A DNA stretch of 64,000 nucleotides from Catonia carolina (Eukaryota > Arthropoda > Insecta > Hemiptera > Achilidae), in assembly GCA_035578175.1 (NCBI GenBank), contig JAQMRL010000016.1, forward strand, positions 249,501-313,500, read 5' to 3'. Below, piece by piece: positions 21,574 to 32,373 of the stretch. The notes beneath the pieces were generated by a model, which was given only the letters and a program-made list of their open reading frames with translations, had not been told where the DNA came from and searched no databases. Within the stretch, counting starts at the first letter, position 1. The number at the start of each line of letters is the position of its first letter. A program made the position numbers and the translations under genes.

Positions 21574-21725
21574 AAATAATACAAGTGTGTGATTCTCTTT
21601 AGGTAGTGCTTGTATATACAGAAGAGTGAAAGTATAAATGAAATTTATCACCTTACCTTTGGTCGTTTTTTAAGTTTAAAAAACTGATGCGGGTTTCAGT
21701 GATACTACCTTTTTCAGATCATATT

Positions 21726-21731
21726 AATAAA
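21726..21731 (+). terminator. Candidate polyadenylation signal of the zinc-finger gene
   Basis: AATAAA 153 bp after the stop codon. In AT-rich DNA this hexamer is common, so support is weak. Confidence 0.35.
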
Positions 21732-22262
21732 ATTAAAATTCAGAACGGTGTTTCCTTCAGAATGGAACAGAATTGAAATTCAGAACGTTGTCATTAAGAA
21801 TAAAACTGATTTAAATTTCATTCATGTATTATTTGTTTATACTTATTACCATAGATGGCAGAAGCTTCTTTAACAGGTTGACTCCCACAGCAATTTTTGC
21901 AGTTTTGCTTAAAAAACCCATACCTATTTTATGGTTCCTTTGCTTTATTTTAATTAATTTTCTTTCAAGTCTAAAGTACTGTAAGGCTTAAATTTTTTTG
22001 ACGCTCTTGTTTTTGGTGAGAGACTGATCAGGTACTCGAGAGTAAAAAAATCAAATTCACTGTGAAAGAGTGATGTTTATTTCACTGAATACTTTTATTT
22101 CTATAAAATATTATATGAATTTTTTAAATAATTTACTGGGCTATTTTTCAATAAAACTACATAAATATCGATGGTGCGTCTCTCTACCAAGCAGTTGTTC
22201 AGCGAGTGGTAAACTCGAGTGCCAATTCCTACATAGAGGCACTGACCAGAGTTACTTTTGCT
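21732..22262. other. No recognised feature downstream of the zinc-finger gene
   Basis: AT-rich; a short ATTCAGAACG motif is repeated near 21738 and 21778. Nothing else could be supported. Confidence 0.3.
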
Positions 22263-22264
22263 AT

Positions 22265-23024
22265 GAAAAAAAATCTGGTGTGAAACACTCACACAACTTT
22301 CTCGTGTCAGTGCAAATAATTAACAATAAACCTAACATTAAAAATAAACAAAAACTAACCTCAATAAACATAACCTAATTTTAATCATGACTGAGAGACG
22401 CAAAATGAAAGTCAAACTCAGTTCGGCTTAAAAATACGGAAAATCACTCTTTCACGCTAAACTAGGTTCTATAGAGAAAAATGCTTGAAATAAAAGTTGT
22501 AGATCTTTTAATTTTCTATAAATTTTATTATATACACTTTTGTCATAAAATGCATACTAAGGCCGAAATCTTAAAAAACGATTTTTCACACGTTTTCTTC
22601 AGAAAAAACAGAAAATCGCTAATTACCGCTAAACTAAGCGTTATACAAAAGAAAGTTTGTAATAAAAGTTGTAGAATTTTAAATTTTCTACAACTTTTAA
22701 TGTATAAATTTTTACGCAAAAATTTATATTAAAGCCATAATCTTAAAAAAAAAACAATTTCTTTACGTGAAAACAGCCTCACCAAGAATTTCAGAAAACA
22801 TGGCGCCTACCCTATCTTGTAGTGAATAAAAAATTGAATCAACCAGGCGATTTTTAAAAAATTCGTAGACCAGTTTATGAGAAAATCGCAAAAAAGTGAA
22901 AAGTTACACGAATAAACTACTACTTCCGGTTGACAGATTTTAATGATAATGTTCGTGTCGGATCGGGTAGTGGTATGTAACTTAAGTTTCAAGTTCGTAC
23001 GATGTTCCGTTCTTGAGATATTTT

Positions 23025-23060
<36 letters not shown>

Positions 23061-23195
23061 ACCAATCACTAAAAACATGTTTTTTGGATTCAGCGGGTCT
23101 GAAAATGTGTAGATCCGGTGAAAATTGATTTCTTAAAATCGACATGAAAACAATACTTTCCTTCTCATATATTCATATAGCCAAGAGAAAGTAAA
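22265..23195 (+). repeat. R1 repeat, full short form
   Basis: Begins TCTGGTGTGAAACACTCACA and ends ATATAGCCAAGAGAAAGT. It carries a (CA)n run at about 23028-23057 in the position where all R1 copies have a CA run. The block order is the same as in 12697-13612. Confidence 0.78.
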
Positions 23196-23830
23196 AATGT
23201 TGTAACACAAATTAATCAATTTTATAAATCAATAATTAACAAAAATTACAAAAACATTATTAGAAATAATGTGGTTAGGTACCTCATTGGAAATCATGTG
23301 GAGGCACCATGAAATAAAAAGCGATTTTAATGTTACAACATTGTTGTTAATGTATTTCAAGGCTTATGTAGATTAATAATCTTGGACTAATGTTGATTTA
23401 GTTTTTCATAAGATCACATTTTCCTTTTGAAATAAGCATTAGATTAAGGTTTTCATATGTTTTCGTTGGCCACTCAAAGTGAATGCCTGGTCAGTCTCCT
23501 ATTTGCATTCCATGCTGCCAATTTCCTACTTCAAAACACTTTTCACTTGTAATGTATTATGTATTGTATTTAAATGACAATGAAGTTGATTTATGTATTT
23601 ATTTGGTGTCAAACAAAAAAATGTAGATATTTTATTTTTTTGTAAAATGTTTTTTAGATAAGTATAATAAAAGTTGTAAATTTATTGCAGTGTTTCTTAC
23701 CTGTTTACTTTCCTAAGCGCAAGCTGCCCATTGAATTCTTAAAAGTAATATCCTGTAGGAATAATTCAAGTAATATTGAAACAGTAATTAGAGTCATAAA
23801 TTAATAAATAAATTAAACCTAAAACTTTTA
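23196..23830. other. Unassigned AT-rich sequence
   Basis: No ORF with a recognised motif and no repeat partner in the window. Confidence 0.3.
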
Positions 23831-23831
23831 A

Positions 23832-24162
23832 TTTTTTTTTGTAATCCCTAAAGTGTGTACAATTGTACGTTGCAATCTGTTCAATTCAGAACAATAAGCA
23901 ACCCCATGACCCAATGAGTTGAGGATGATGTGTATGACGTGTAAATGGGGTGTAATCTTGTACAGATTCAGGTCGACCATTCCTGAGAGAGTATGGTTGA
24001 ACCCCAACCATCAAAGTACACCGGTAACTACTGTCTAGCATTCAAATCCGTATAAAAGTAACTACCTTAACTAGGATTTGAACCAGGAACCTTCGTCTCC
24101 GAAAATCAGCTGTTAAACAGCTGATTTTGGCGACGACTTTACCTGTAGACCAACCCGGTGGG
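23832..24162 (-). repeat. tRNA-derived SINE (family S2) copy 1
   Basis: Minus strand: starts CACCGGGTTGGTCTACAGGT (A-box TGGTCTACAGG), then an inserted 25-bp hairpin (AATCAGCTGTTTAACAGCTG...), then a B-box GGTTCAAATCC, a body of about 230 bp and an A-rich tail (plus-strand T run at 23831). Copy 2 at 28421-28723 has the same structure. Confidence 0.75.
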
Positions 24163-24370
24163 TAATGAATTTTAATTTACTGAAGATGCGTACAAGATAC
24201 ACGAAAGCGCTAAAAACATTGGTAAGTGTTTTATGTTACCGTATTGTGGTGGTTAAAAAAATATATTTATCAATATCAATAATCATGTCAGTATGCATCA
24301 CAGAATAATTACTATATTTTTCATAATATTATTATAAATTAAAATCACGAAAAATCTGGCAGGGCAGGTA

Positions 24371-24654
24371 TAGGTATCAGACGAACTAATGTCCCATAGC
24401 CGAGCGAGTGAGAGGGAGATATGTGGCATCACTACAGAGGCGCTCAAAGGTCTTTACCGTAATAATCCAAATCTGTTAACATACTACAGTCGTTACCTTA
24501 CTTGTTAGTTTACTGCATGCATAAACGCTTGCTTACAACAATGAGTAAAATTAGAGGCAATGTTATAGGAACGACGCGTATGGGTTGTGCGAGTGAGAGC
24601 GTTATGCATTGTCTCACTCCCACGGATAGGGGACATTAGTTCATCTGAATATTG
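24371..24654 (+). mobile_element. MITE M1 copy 1 (TA target)
   Basis: 284 bp with imperfect terminal inverted repeats (TAGGTATCAGACGAACTAAT against CAATATTCAGATGAACTAAT) and TA on both sides (24369-24370, 24655-24656). No coding capacity. Three other copies lie at 31179, 32097 and 45408. The TA target suggests mobilisation by a Tc1/mariner-type transposase. Confidence 0.8.
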
Positions 24655-24875
24655 TATTACTAAGATTGATATATACAATGGATGTTCAACTTGAGGTGGA
24701 AGACGCGTTGTTGCAAATAGTGATGTAATGGCAGTGTGTGGATTGTCTCCAGTGGGTGTGGTCTGGTGGAGATTCTCAGGATGGCTTCCATGTTTAAATT
24801 CATTCGTTGAAAAGACTCGTGACGAAGTATAGGACAGGTACCATATCAACATTATACATTCAACAAATTAATATA

Positions 24876-25050
24876 TATTTTTTTTTTTTTGGTTTAACGT
24901 CCGACTGTTCTGCAATTACTGCTAATGCAGACGGTGAAAGATGAAATGATTGTGTGTGACGTATGAAAAGATGCCGTGCCTGAATGGGATTCGAACCCAA
25001 GACCGCATGATGAGAGGCGAGCACGTTACCAACTGCGCCAATGCGGCCGA
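24876..25050 (-). repeat. tRNA-derived SINE (family S1) copy 1
   Basis: Minus strand: GTCGGCCGCATTGGCGCAGT head with A-box (TGGCGCAGTTGG), B-box GGTTCGAATCC at 24986-24998, and poly-A tail (T run 24879-24890 on plus). It is flanked by 15-bp direct repeats CAACAAATTAATATA at 24861-24875 and 25051-25065, a standard LINE-type target duplication. It resembles a tRNA only in its head and is not a functional tRNA gene. Confidence 0.88.
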
Positions 25051-25390
25051 CAACAAATTAATATAATATATTTATATAAAATTAGATGTGTGTGTGTGTG
25101 TGTATGTTCCCCTTTATTTCCTAAAATACTGAACCAATTTTTATGTTGTAACTATGATGCCGGTGCAGGTTTTAGGCTATTGAAACCCTTCAAAAGTTAG
25201 CCCTTAAGGATTGAAAATAATGTTTATGTCCTACATTAAGGCTTTTATGATGTTAGATAATCTGCTGCTTTTAAATTTAAACCAGCTGATGTGATTCAAA
25301 TAAAGATTTGTCATAAATAAAGTCATATGATTTAGCAAATAGCGACGTGGTGCTAAGGATCAGCTGGTGACAACATCACATGATAATTTA

Positions 25391-25556
25391 ATTTTTTTGG
25401 TTTAACGTCCAACTGTTCTGCAATTACTGCTAATGCAGACGGTGAAGGATGAAATGAATATTTTGTAACGTACGAAAATATGCCGTACCTGAATGGGATT
25501 TGAACCCAAGACCGCATGAGAGGTGAGCACGTTAGTAACAACACCAATGCGGCCGG
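25391..25556 (-). repeat. tRNA-derived SINE (family S1) copy 2, inside the Helitron-like element
   Basis: Same head-to-tail sequence as 24876-25050 with a few changes in the A-box region. The Helitron-like copy at 59092-59633 lacks it (empty site near 59418), confirming insertion into the 5' half. Confidence 0.8.
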
Positions 25557-25615
25557 CATTTTATTTTATTACGTAGATACGATTTTAGATACTCACAAAT
25601 TAAAGCAACACATAA

Positions 25616-25705
25616 CTTTACTTTTATAAAATACTCAACAATACGAAATTGTATTTTATTATGTAGATACGATTTTGTATTGTTGAGTATTTTATAAAAG
25701 TAAAG
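25616..25705. repeat. Local inverted duplication in the Helitron-like element
   Basis: Arms 25616-25649 and 25672-25705 are reverse complements with one mismatch (core ACTTTTATAAAATACTCAAC). The related copy near 59440 has only one arm, so the inversion arose after this copy was made. Confidence 0.75.
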
Positions 25706-25761
25706 TCCGTGTTTTTTAAATATATTTTAATTGGTGAGTGATCAATTACTTTGATATTTTA

Positions 25762-27872
25762 CCGTATATCCCGGCGTATAAGTCGAACCTAATTTTGAAG
25801 AGTGTTTTTGTTGATTTAAGCAAGACCCGTTGTATAAGTCGAATCCGAAAAGTAAGGTACCGGTAATTCATACGAAGTTTATTTTGATAACCCACTGGTA
25901 CGTCAGATTATTTAAAAACGACTCTTTAATTAGCCATCTGTTCTACACAATGAATGAAAATACCTAGCTACTAGGTTTTGATAGATAGGTATAAGATTAT
26001 ACATTTCAGTTTACATTACTATATTTATTTTGGGACAGAAATGGGGAAGTATTATATTGTTGACGAATTCCACCTGTCAATCAAAAGGTTTTATGGCTAC
26101 CTACCTAATGTTACATTTTGGGATTACCCAATATGTCGTGTGAATGACTTTCACAGGCTACTAGTACAGTACAGTCTATAGGTTATTATTATGTCTTCAT
26201 TGCCGTGACTACAATCATCGAGTAAGGTTATCCACCTGCTTTCGGTTATTTATTTAGTGCATTTTGTATAGGCCTATTCGTGCGTGCAATACTACCTGTA
26301 GCAATGAGTGCGGTTAAACGAATGAAATACGACTCTTCATTCAAATTAAAAGTTATCGGTTTGGCAAAAACTACAAACAACAGTGAAGCGGGTCGTAAGT
26401 TCGGTGTTAACGAAAAACTTGTGCGTGATTGGCGGAAAAGTGAAGAAAAGATTAGAGGAATGCCTCGCTCTAAATGCGCTATGCGAACAGGAACTGTACT
26501 TTGGCCGGAATTAGAGAAACATGTAGTGGAATGGGTGCTTCAAAACCGATTGAGCGGCAATATTATCACACGTTGCGCAATTCGATTGCATTCAATAAAC
26601 TGGGCAAAAGATAATCCTGAACACTCGGTAAGTTTCCTGGCAACTAGAAGTTGGTGTAGCCGTTTTATGGATCGACATAACCTAGTTCTGCGACAAAAAA
26701 CTAAAATCGCACAAAAACTACCAAAAGATTTAGATAACAAGATTATTAATTTTCATAGATTTGTTATATACCTTCGAAAAAAGCATGACTATGAGCTGGC
26801 TAACATTGGAAATATGGACGAAACGCCGCTGAATTTTGACATGCCTGGTAATCGCACAGTGAACGTAAAAGGTGAACATTCGGTAATTGTTAAAACAACT
26901 GGACACGAAAAAACTCGTTTTACTGTGGTTCTTTCATGTATGGCAGACGGAACAAAACTTAAGCCTTTGGTTATTTTTAAGCGAAAAATTAGGCCAAAAA
27001 TTAAATTTCCATCAGGCATAATAGTACATTTCCAAGAAAAGGGGTGGATGGATGAGGCCGGTATTGACATTTGGGTAAAAAATATTTGGAATAGGCGACC
27101 TGGTGGTTTAAGAAAGAAAAAAAGCTTATTGGTGTGGGACATGTTTCGTGCGCATCTAACGGAAAAAACAAAAAAAAATTTAAAGGACGAAAATACGGAT
27201 ACATGTGTAATCCCGGGTGGACTTACGTCAGTGCTACAACCATTGGATGTTAGTTTAAACAAGCCATTTAAAAGTGCAGTTTATCGGGAGTGGAATAAAT
27301 GGATGGCTATTGGAGAGAAAAGTTTTACTCCGGGCGGAAATATGCGTCCTGCGTCTTTAGACATTATTTGCCAGTGGGTAATTACAGCTTGGGATGAAGT
27401 GAAAATACAAACTGTGGTAAAATCATTTAAAAAATGCGGGATATCTAACGCTTTAGATTCATCAGAAGACGACGTACTGTGGGACGTAGGTGACGACGAT
27501 GACGATACTGACAAGGATAGTGATGAAGCAAGGGAAGACTTGTGGGATCCATATGACGCTGCAGGAATAGACAATGGAGAGTCAGAAATTTCTGACACGG
27601 ATCTATAACTGTATGTATTTTATGATACCTACCTAGGTAATTTTTTATTCTATTACTTTTTCTTTTAAAAAGAATATAGTTACGTATTTCTAACGAATAT
27701 AGTGTTATGTAGTTACTTATTTCAGTTAAGTACCTCAGTGTATTTTGTTTCTCAGTCAACTACCCTGAACTTTAAAAAATTAAATTTCGTAGACCCGGTG
27801 TATAAGTCGACCTCTGTTTTTTAAACATATATTTTGCTTCTGAAACCTCGACTTATACGCCGGGATATACGG
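25762..27872 (+). mobile_element. Complete pogo-like DNA transposon
   Basis: 2111 bp with 25-bp terminal inverted repeats beginning CCGTATATCCCGGCGTATAA at both ends, flanked by TA (25760-25761 and 27873-27874). The empty site is in the second Helitron-like copy near 59534-59543 (GATATTTTATTTTGACAG), where only one TA is present. Extra copies of GTATAAGTCGA lie just inside both ends (about 25829 and 27801), suitable as transposase binding sites. One intact transposase is encoded. Confidence 0.93.
26304..27608 (+). CDS. Pogo-superfamily transposase (DDE_1), apparently intact
   Basis: 434 residues from ATG 26304; the in-frame GTG at 26280 gives a less likely start. Residues about 8-45 form a psq/CENP-B-type helix-turn-helix (YDSSFKLKVIGLAKTTNN...VRDWRK). 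Residues about 60-135 are a Tc5/CENP-B-type second DNA-binding region ending WCSRFMDRHNL. The DDE core has D172 (NMDETPLNF), D279 (LLVWDMFRAH) and D315 (VLQPLDVSLNKPFK), giving 35 residues between the second and third Asp, within the DDxD range known for pogo relatives. The C-terminus is strongly acidic (GDDDDDTDKDSDEARED). It would bind the element's own TIRs and integrate at TA. There is no frameshift or stop, and the flanking TIRs match, so the element could be autonomous. Confidence 0.93.
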   Translation: MSAVKRMKYDSSFKLKVIGLAKTTNNSEAGRKFGVNEKLVRDWRKSEEKIRGMPRSKCAMRTGTVLWPELEKHVVEWVLQNRLSGNIITRCAIRLHSINWAKDNPEHSVSFLATRSWCSRFMDRHNLVLRQKTKIAQKLPKDLDNKIINFHRFVIYLRKKHDYELANIGNMDETPLNFDMPGNRTVNVKGEHSVIVKTTGHEKTRFTVVLSCMADGTKLKPLVIFKRKIRPKIKFPSGIIVHFQEKGWMDEAGIDIWVKNIWNRRPGGLRKKKSLLVWDMFRAHLTEKTKKNLKDENTDTCVIPGGLTSVLQPLDVSLNKPFKSAVYREWNKWMAIGEKSFTPGGNMRPASLDIICQWVITAWDEVKIQTVVKSFKKCGISNALDSSEDDVLWDVGDDDDDTDKDSDEAREDLWDPYDAAGIDNGESEISDTDL

Positions 27873-27971
27873 TATTTTGACAGCTTGAATCTGTCCTACA
27901 GAAATATGAAGAGTCGTTGCGATCTAGCAGGTCCCATTTTACGCATGCAAAGCCGTGAAGGGGCATGCTAG

Positions 27972-27976
<5 letters not shown>

Positions 27977-28024
<48 letters not shown>

Positions 28025-28030
28025 TTTTAC
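27977..28030. repeat. (TA)n microsatellite plus T run
   Basis: About 20 TA units followed by about 12 T. It lies at the 3' side of the minus-strand LINE tail at 28031-28228 and is probably its microsatellite tail. Confidence 0.8.
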
Positions 28031-28228
28031 GTTTTGGCCACTGTGGACCGCGTTGAACCTTGACAGATGTTTAGTCTTCTTCGTTCCCAGGATTCCCTTA
28101 TTTTCTTGCCGAATAACTGCTTGCGTTCACTTGTCCATTCTGTGCCCGTTCGTTGGACCTGATGCGATGGTTCCCATCTGTCAACTGTTTCCTTGAAAGC
28201 CTTCCTGTCCAGAATGGTATTCTCATCG
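28031..28228 (-). pseudogene. RTE-like LINE, extreme C-terminus and tail
   Basis: Minus strand translates to TILDRKAFKETVDRWEPSHQ, then ERKQLFGKKIRESWERRR and a stop near 28031. This type of basic C-terminus with a following TA-rich tail resembles the 3' ends of RTE/Proto2-like LINEs. It is severely 5'-truncated. Confidence 0.5.
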
Positions 28229-28229
28229 A

Positions 28230-28985
28230 TGTTCTAGATGTTCTTATTTAATTCATAACAGACACTGCTAAACATCTATACATCAAATTACATTAGATCA
28301 GGTATATTTGTGTAGAAAGATTGTTCACCAAAAATTAAAAATAATATGGAGCAGATATAATGGAGGGATGGTGATAGACGAAGATTGTAGATGTTCTTAT
28401 ATATATATATATATATATTTTAAATTCCTAATATGTGTACGTTGCAATCTGTTCAATTCAGAACAATAAGCAACCCAATGACCCAATGAGATAAGGATGA
28501 TATGTCCGACGTGTAAATGAGGTGTAGTCTTGTACAGACTTAGTGAGTATGGTTAATTGAACCCCAACCATCAAAGTACACCGGTAACCACTGTCTAGTA
28601 TTAAAATCCGTATTAAAGTAACTACCTTAACTAGGATTTGAACCAGGAACCTTCGTCTCCGAAAATCAGCTGTTAAACAGCTGATTTTTGGCGACGACTT
28701 TACCTCTAGACCAACCCGGCGGGTTGTTTATTTATATTGAATACTATTTTCTCGTATTACATCAAGAGGTATAGTGGAGAGATGACTTGAATGCTAGTGT
28801 GAGACGAAGTGTCCATAGATAGGACAAGCTTTCCTGTTGCCCACTTCGTCTATCACCATTCCTCCATTATATCTACTCCATATTCTTTTTAATTTTTGGT
28901 GAACAATCTTTCTACACAAATATACCTGATCTAATGTAATTTGATGTATAGATGTTTAGCAGTGTCTGCTATGAATTAAATAATG
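28230..28985. mobile_element. Long-inverted-repeat element interrupted by a SINE
   Basis: The arm at about 28235-28380 (TTCATAACAGACACTGCTAA ... GGTGATAGACGAAG) is repeated in inverse at about 28835-28978 (CTTCGTCTATCACC ... TTAGCAGTGTCTGCTATGAA). SINE S2 copy 2 and a TA run occupy the middle. A foldback/MITE-type element is the simplest reading; ends and target copies are not resolved. Confidence 0.6.
28421..28723 (-). repeat. tRNA-derived SINE (family S2) copy 2
   Basis: Same A-box, AATCAGCTG hairpin and B-box order as 23832-24162. The tail abuts a (TA)n run at about 28399-28418. Confidence 0.75.
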
Positions 28986-29510
28986 TGTGGGTTTTTGGAT
29001 GAAGTGAAATTTGTGATTAAGTGAAAACATTTAGATTGGAAGGTTTCTTAAGTTGGTTGGTTTTGGACTGGTGAAGAAGAGTTGTAATCTGTCCATCCAT
29101 ATGGGCTATTATATATATGATGGGCCCATATGGATCTAAATTTGGAAATAGGAATGTTGGTCTTGATGCCGGCGTATGATTGCATTTCTGCTAGAGAGAG
29201 AGAGAGAGAGTGTGTTGCCCAGTTGAGGTACGCGGTGCAATAGTCATGCCTTTTTAATAACTAGCATTGTGTTACGCTGTATTATCACTGTTGTAAACTA
29301 AATTTACTCTTTCGTAAAAAGAAGCTCATATTAGCATGAATCTCAAATTTAGAACTTTCGGGCAAATCAGGAATGAATTCTCTTTAAATAGGTAAATGTA
29401 GGCATATAAATTATCCGTTTGGTAGAATCTAGTATTCAGAATTTAAAAGAATTCCCATTTAAAATACATTGGAAGCGATATTGCGTTTAAGTGTATCGAG
29501 AGTATTGCTA

Positions 29511-29838
29511 CAGTCGAGCCGTTCTTAGTTTGCTCCGACTGTCAACAAACAAAAGCCAGCTACTACAGGGTAAACGCTAGAGTCCGCCACTGCATGGATG
29601 TCGTATTCCTATTAAGTTAACTATGTTTTAAATTATAAGTACTTAAAACATCTGTAAATTATGTAGGCCTAAAAATTTCATTCATAAAAATACTTTTAAA
29701 AGTATTTGGTATTTAATTACTTTTGAAAGTATTTTGTTGTTACTTTTTAATCAGCGTGTACTCATTTTTATATTATGCGCATGTTCAGTGACGTCATTAC
29801 TTGTTTATATTAGGAGCAAACTAAGTTTGTCTGGACTG
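29511..29838 (+). mobile_element. MITE M2 copy 1 (TA target)
   Basis: 328 bp starting CAGTCGAGCCGTTCTTAGTT and ending in the inverse (CAGTCCAGAC... on the other strand), TA on both sides (29509-29510, 29839-29840). The middle contains self-complementary AATACTTTTAAAAGTATT. Other copies: 45058, 50584, 56556. Non-coding. Confidence 0.82.
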
Positions 29839-29840
29839 TA

Positions 29841-31108
29841 TATATTTAATTTACTATTAATTCAAAAACAATAATTTTTTGATTGTAGGCCTAATACTGA
29901 GAACTGATTATTTACACGTCATGACATTATCTAAATTTATATTAGCTGTTTCCTTAATCGTGTGATTCATCATTTCCAATTTTCGTCTGCTGATACCTAG
30001 TTCGCGTATCTCCGTTGGTAGGTGACCTGTAATCGTCCGGTGTGCCACAAATCACAAGAAAAATAATTTTATTAATCAAAGTACAGTTTTTAATATCACC
30101 AGTAGTGCGGTTAAAAGTAAACACCCGCCAATACAAACACTAATATCTTATAGTGTAAACACCGTGTTAATAATGGTGGTTTTAAAAACAATATTTTTTA
30201 ATATAATTATATTACATTTTAATAAGGCGGTTTGAAATTCCTTCATTATAGATTTCGTAAAATAATTGTATATACATTATTTTTATTTTATAGAAATGTA
30301 TAATATTGTTTTATAAATTTATGATTATTTATAAATTATCTTTTTTTTTTAAAAACAGTTTCGGAGTTCGAATGACAACGTTAGAAAACGCCATATATTT
30401 ATCTGACGTTTGGGGTTAGTTACTTTTTAAAATGAAAACAATGAACGATGGAATGCAATTGGGATAGGAAGTTTGTTAAAATTTTAACGGAATTATGAAG
30501 CTACAGTTGTAAGTAACGTGCAATAAAACTTACATTGTAAGGTTCTTTAATTTCATTTTATTTGCTATTGTGTTTTTAGGGGGTAATTACTTCAAAAGTT
30601 GAACTTTTGTTGGAGATAATCATGGTACAGGATTACTTAAATCTAACGTGTATTTATGTTTATAAAATAATTTTGGTACAGGTAGCCGTAAGTAACATTC
30701 TAATGATAGCCTTTATTTAGTGGATAAACATTCACTTAATTGAGGAGTGGTGTCTAACCTCACTTCACGGAACTTCCAACCATTTTATCATAACATAATC
30801 TCATGTTTAAAAACATTTGTTTTTATTTTATATTGCAATTTAAAGTGAAATGACGGCCATTGTTGTCTTGGTACTTATTTAGTTTAAGGACTAAACGTTT
30901 AAAAATTTGTTGAATGCTAGTGTTCATTTACATTTTGTTTTAAAATGAACCAAATATTGACAAGTTAGGCCTACCGTAAAAATACCGTATAGGTTATGTC
31001 TGTGATGAAATGTTTCATCGTCAGCAGTAATTTGAGAAGCGTTGTAGATGTTTACTGCATTATTTACTGTTTTATAGTACGAATTTAGTTTATTTTGTGG
31101 ATTTTATT
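29841..31108. other. Unassigned AT-rich sequence
   Basis: No recognised domain, tRNA or repeat partner. The ORF at 29954-30136 (-) has no motif. Confidence 0.35.
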
Positions 31109-31178
31109 TTGCGTCTAGGAGGAGTATAGGACATGTCAGTTATAACACCTGAAATACATTTAAGAATTACACAATGTT

Positions 31179-31463
31179 CAGATATCAGATAAATTAATGT
31201 CCCATAGCCGAGCGAGTGAGAGGGAGATATGTGGCATAACTACGCATGCGCTCAAAGGTCTTTACCGTTATAATCCAAATCTGAAAACATACTACAGTCG
31301 TTATCTTGCTTGTTAGTTTACTACGTCCATAAACGCTTGCTCACAACAATGAGTGAAATTATATGACAATGTTATTGGAACGGCGCGTATGGCTTGTGCG
31401 AGTGAGAGCGTTATGCATTCTCTCACTCCCACAGCTAGGGGACTTTAGTTCATCTGAATACTG
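31179..31463 (+). mobile_element. MITE M1 copy 2
   Basis: 285 bp, same orientation as copy 1. The flanks read TT and TG where B1 has TA in ACAATGTATCAC, so the TA duplication has mutated. The LINE copy B1 provides the empty site. Confidence 0.8.
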
Positions 31464-32096
31464 TGTCACTACTATCAAGAAAGAAATTCTTGTACGCTAT
31501 AACAAGTTTCACCGATCAAGTAATTTTTCAGATTCTTTTTAAAGGAATGCAAATTATGACATTTAAAAAATTGGGGTAATTTATTCATGAATTTTCTCCC
31601 TGCATAAGTAGGTTTTTGTTCAAAATTTTTTTTGGAGTGATTAGCCACGTAATAATCATTTCTGTTTCTCGTGTTATGATTGTGAGCATTGAAATTCTAC
31701 ATAAAATTATTTAGCCTAACATACATAATCACCTCAAAAATGTAGAGAGAGGGAACTGTAAGCAATTTAAGCTCCTTAAATAGTGGTGTGGATGAGGTTA
31801 GTTGGTTAGCTTCCACCATACACCTAATAGCTTCCTTTTGAATTTTAAAAACCCTATTCATATTACCAATGCTAGAATTACCCCATACTAAGATACCATA
31901 AAGGATATGAGACAGAATGATAAGCCGCGATAAGCTGCCATTAGTAATTTTTTTATCATTAATTCTGGCAATTTGTTTTAGTGCAAATACCCAAGATGAT
32001 ATTTTATTACAAACTTGATTGGTATAAAACTCCCAAGACAGAAATCTATCTAGAGATACTCCTAGGAACTTCACTGTTTCTACATGATCTAAACTA

Positions 32097-32373
32097 CAGT
32101 GTTCAGATGAACTAATGTCCCCTACCCGTGGGAGTGAGAGAATGCATAACACTCCTACTCGCACAACCCATACGCGGTGTTCCAATAAAATTGTCTTTAA
32201 TTTTACTCATTATTGTGAGCAAGCGTTTATCCATGCAGTAAACTAACGAGCAAGATAACTGTGGTATATTTTCAGATTTGGATTATTACGGTAAAGACCT
32301 TTGAGCGCATGTGTAGTTATGCCACATATCTCTCACTCGCTCGGCTATGGGACAGTAGTTCGTCTGATACCTT
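32097..32373 (-). mobile_element. MITE M1 copy 3
   Basis: 277 bp in reverse orientation to copies 1 and 2, flanked by TA at 32095-32096 and 32374-32375. Removing it plus one TA restores the reading CTAAACTATTATNATNAAT seen in LINE B1 near 2940. Confidence 0.85.

Larger units (their letters stand above)
25068..27971 (+). mobile_element. Helitron-like non-autonomous element, copy 1, with nested SINE and pogo element
   Basis: The outer parts (25068-25390, 25557-25759, 27873-27971) align with the intact copy at 59092-59633. The 3' end reads GGGCATGCTAG followed by T, with a short GCC/GGC hairpin just before it, as in Helitron ends (CTAG|T). Inside are SINE S1 copy 2 at 25391-25556, a local templated inversion near 25616-25705, and the pogo-like transposon at 25762-27872. 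Confidence 0.72.

Noticed and set aside
22943..23145. ORFs with Cys-Val or His-Thr runs in R1 copies (also 44319-44770)
   Set aside because: The runs come from the CA/GT microsatellite; frames differ between R1 copies, so R1 is not coding.
24986..25045. tRNA gene on the minus strand
   Set aside because: tRNA-like head is followed by a SINE body and poly-A and flanked by 15-bp target repeats; a second copy exists. It is a SINE.
26789..27598. Antisense ORFs over the pogo transposase
   Set aside because: Mirror frames of the intact sense CDS, without motifs of their own.
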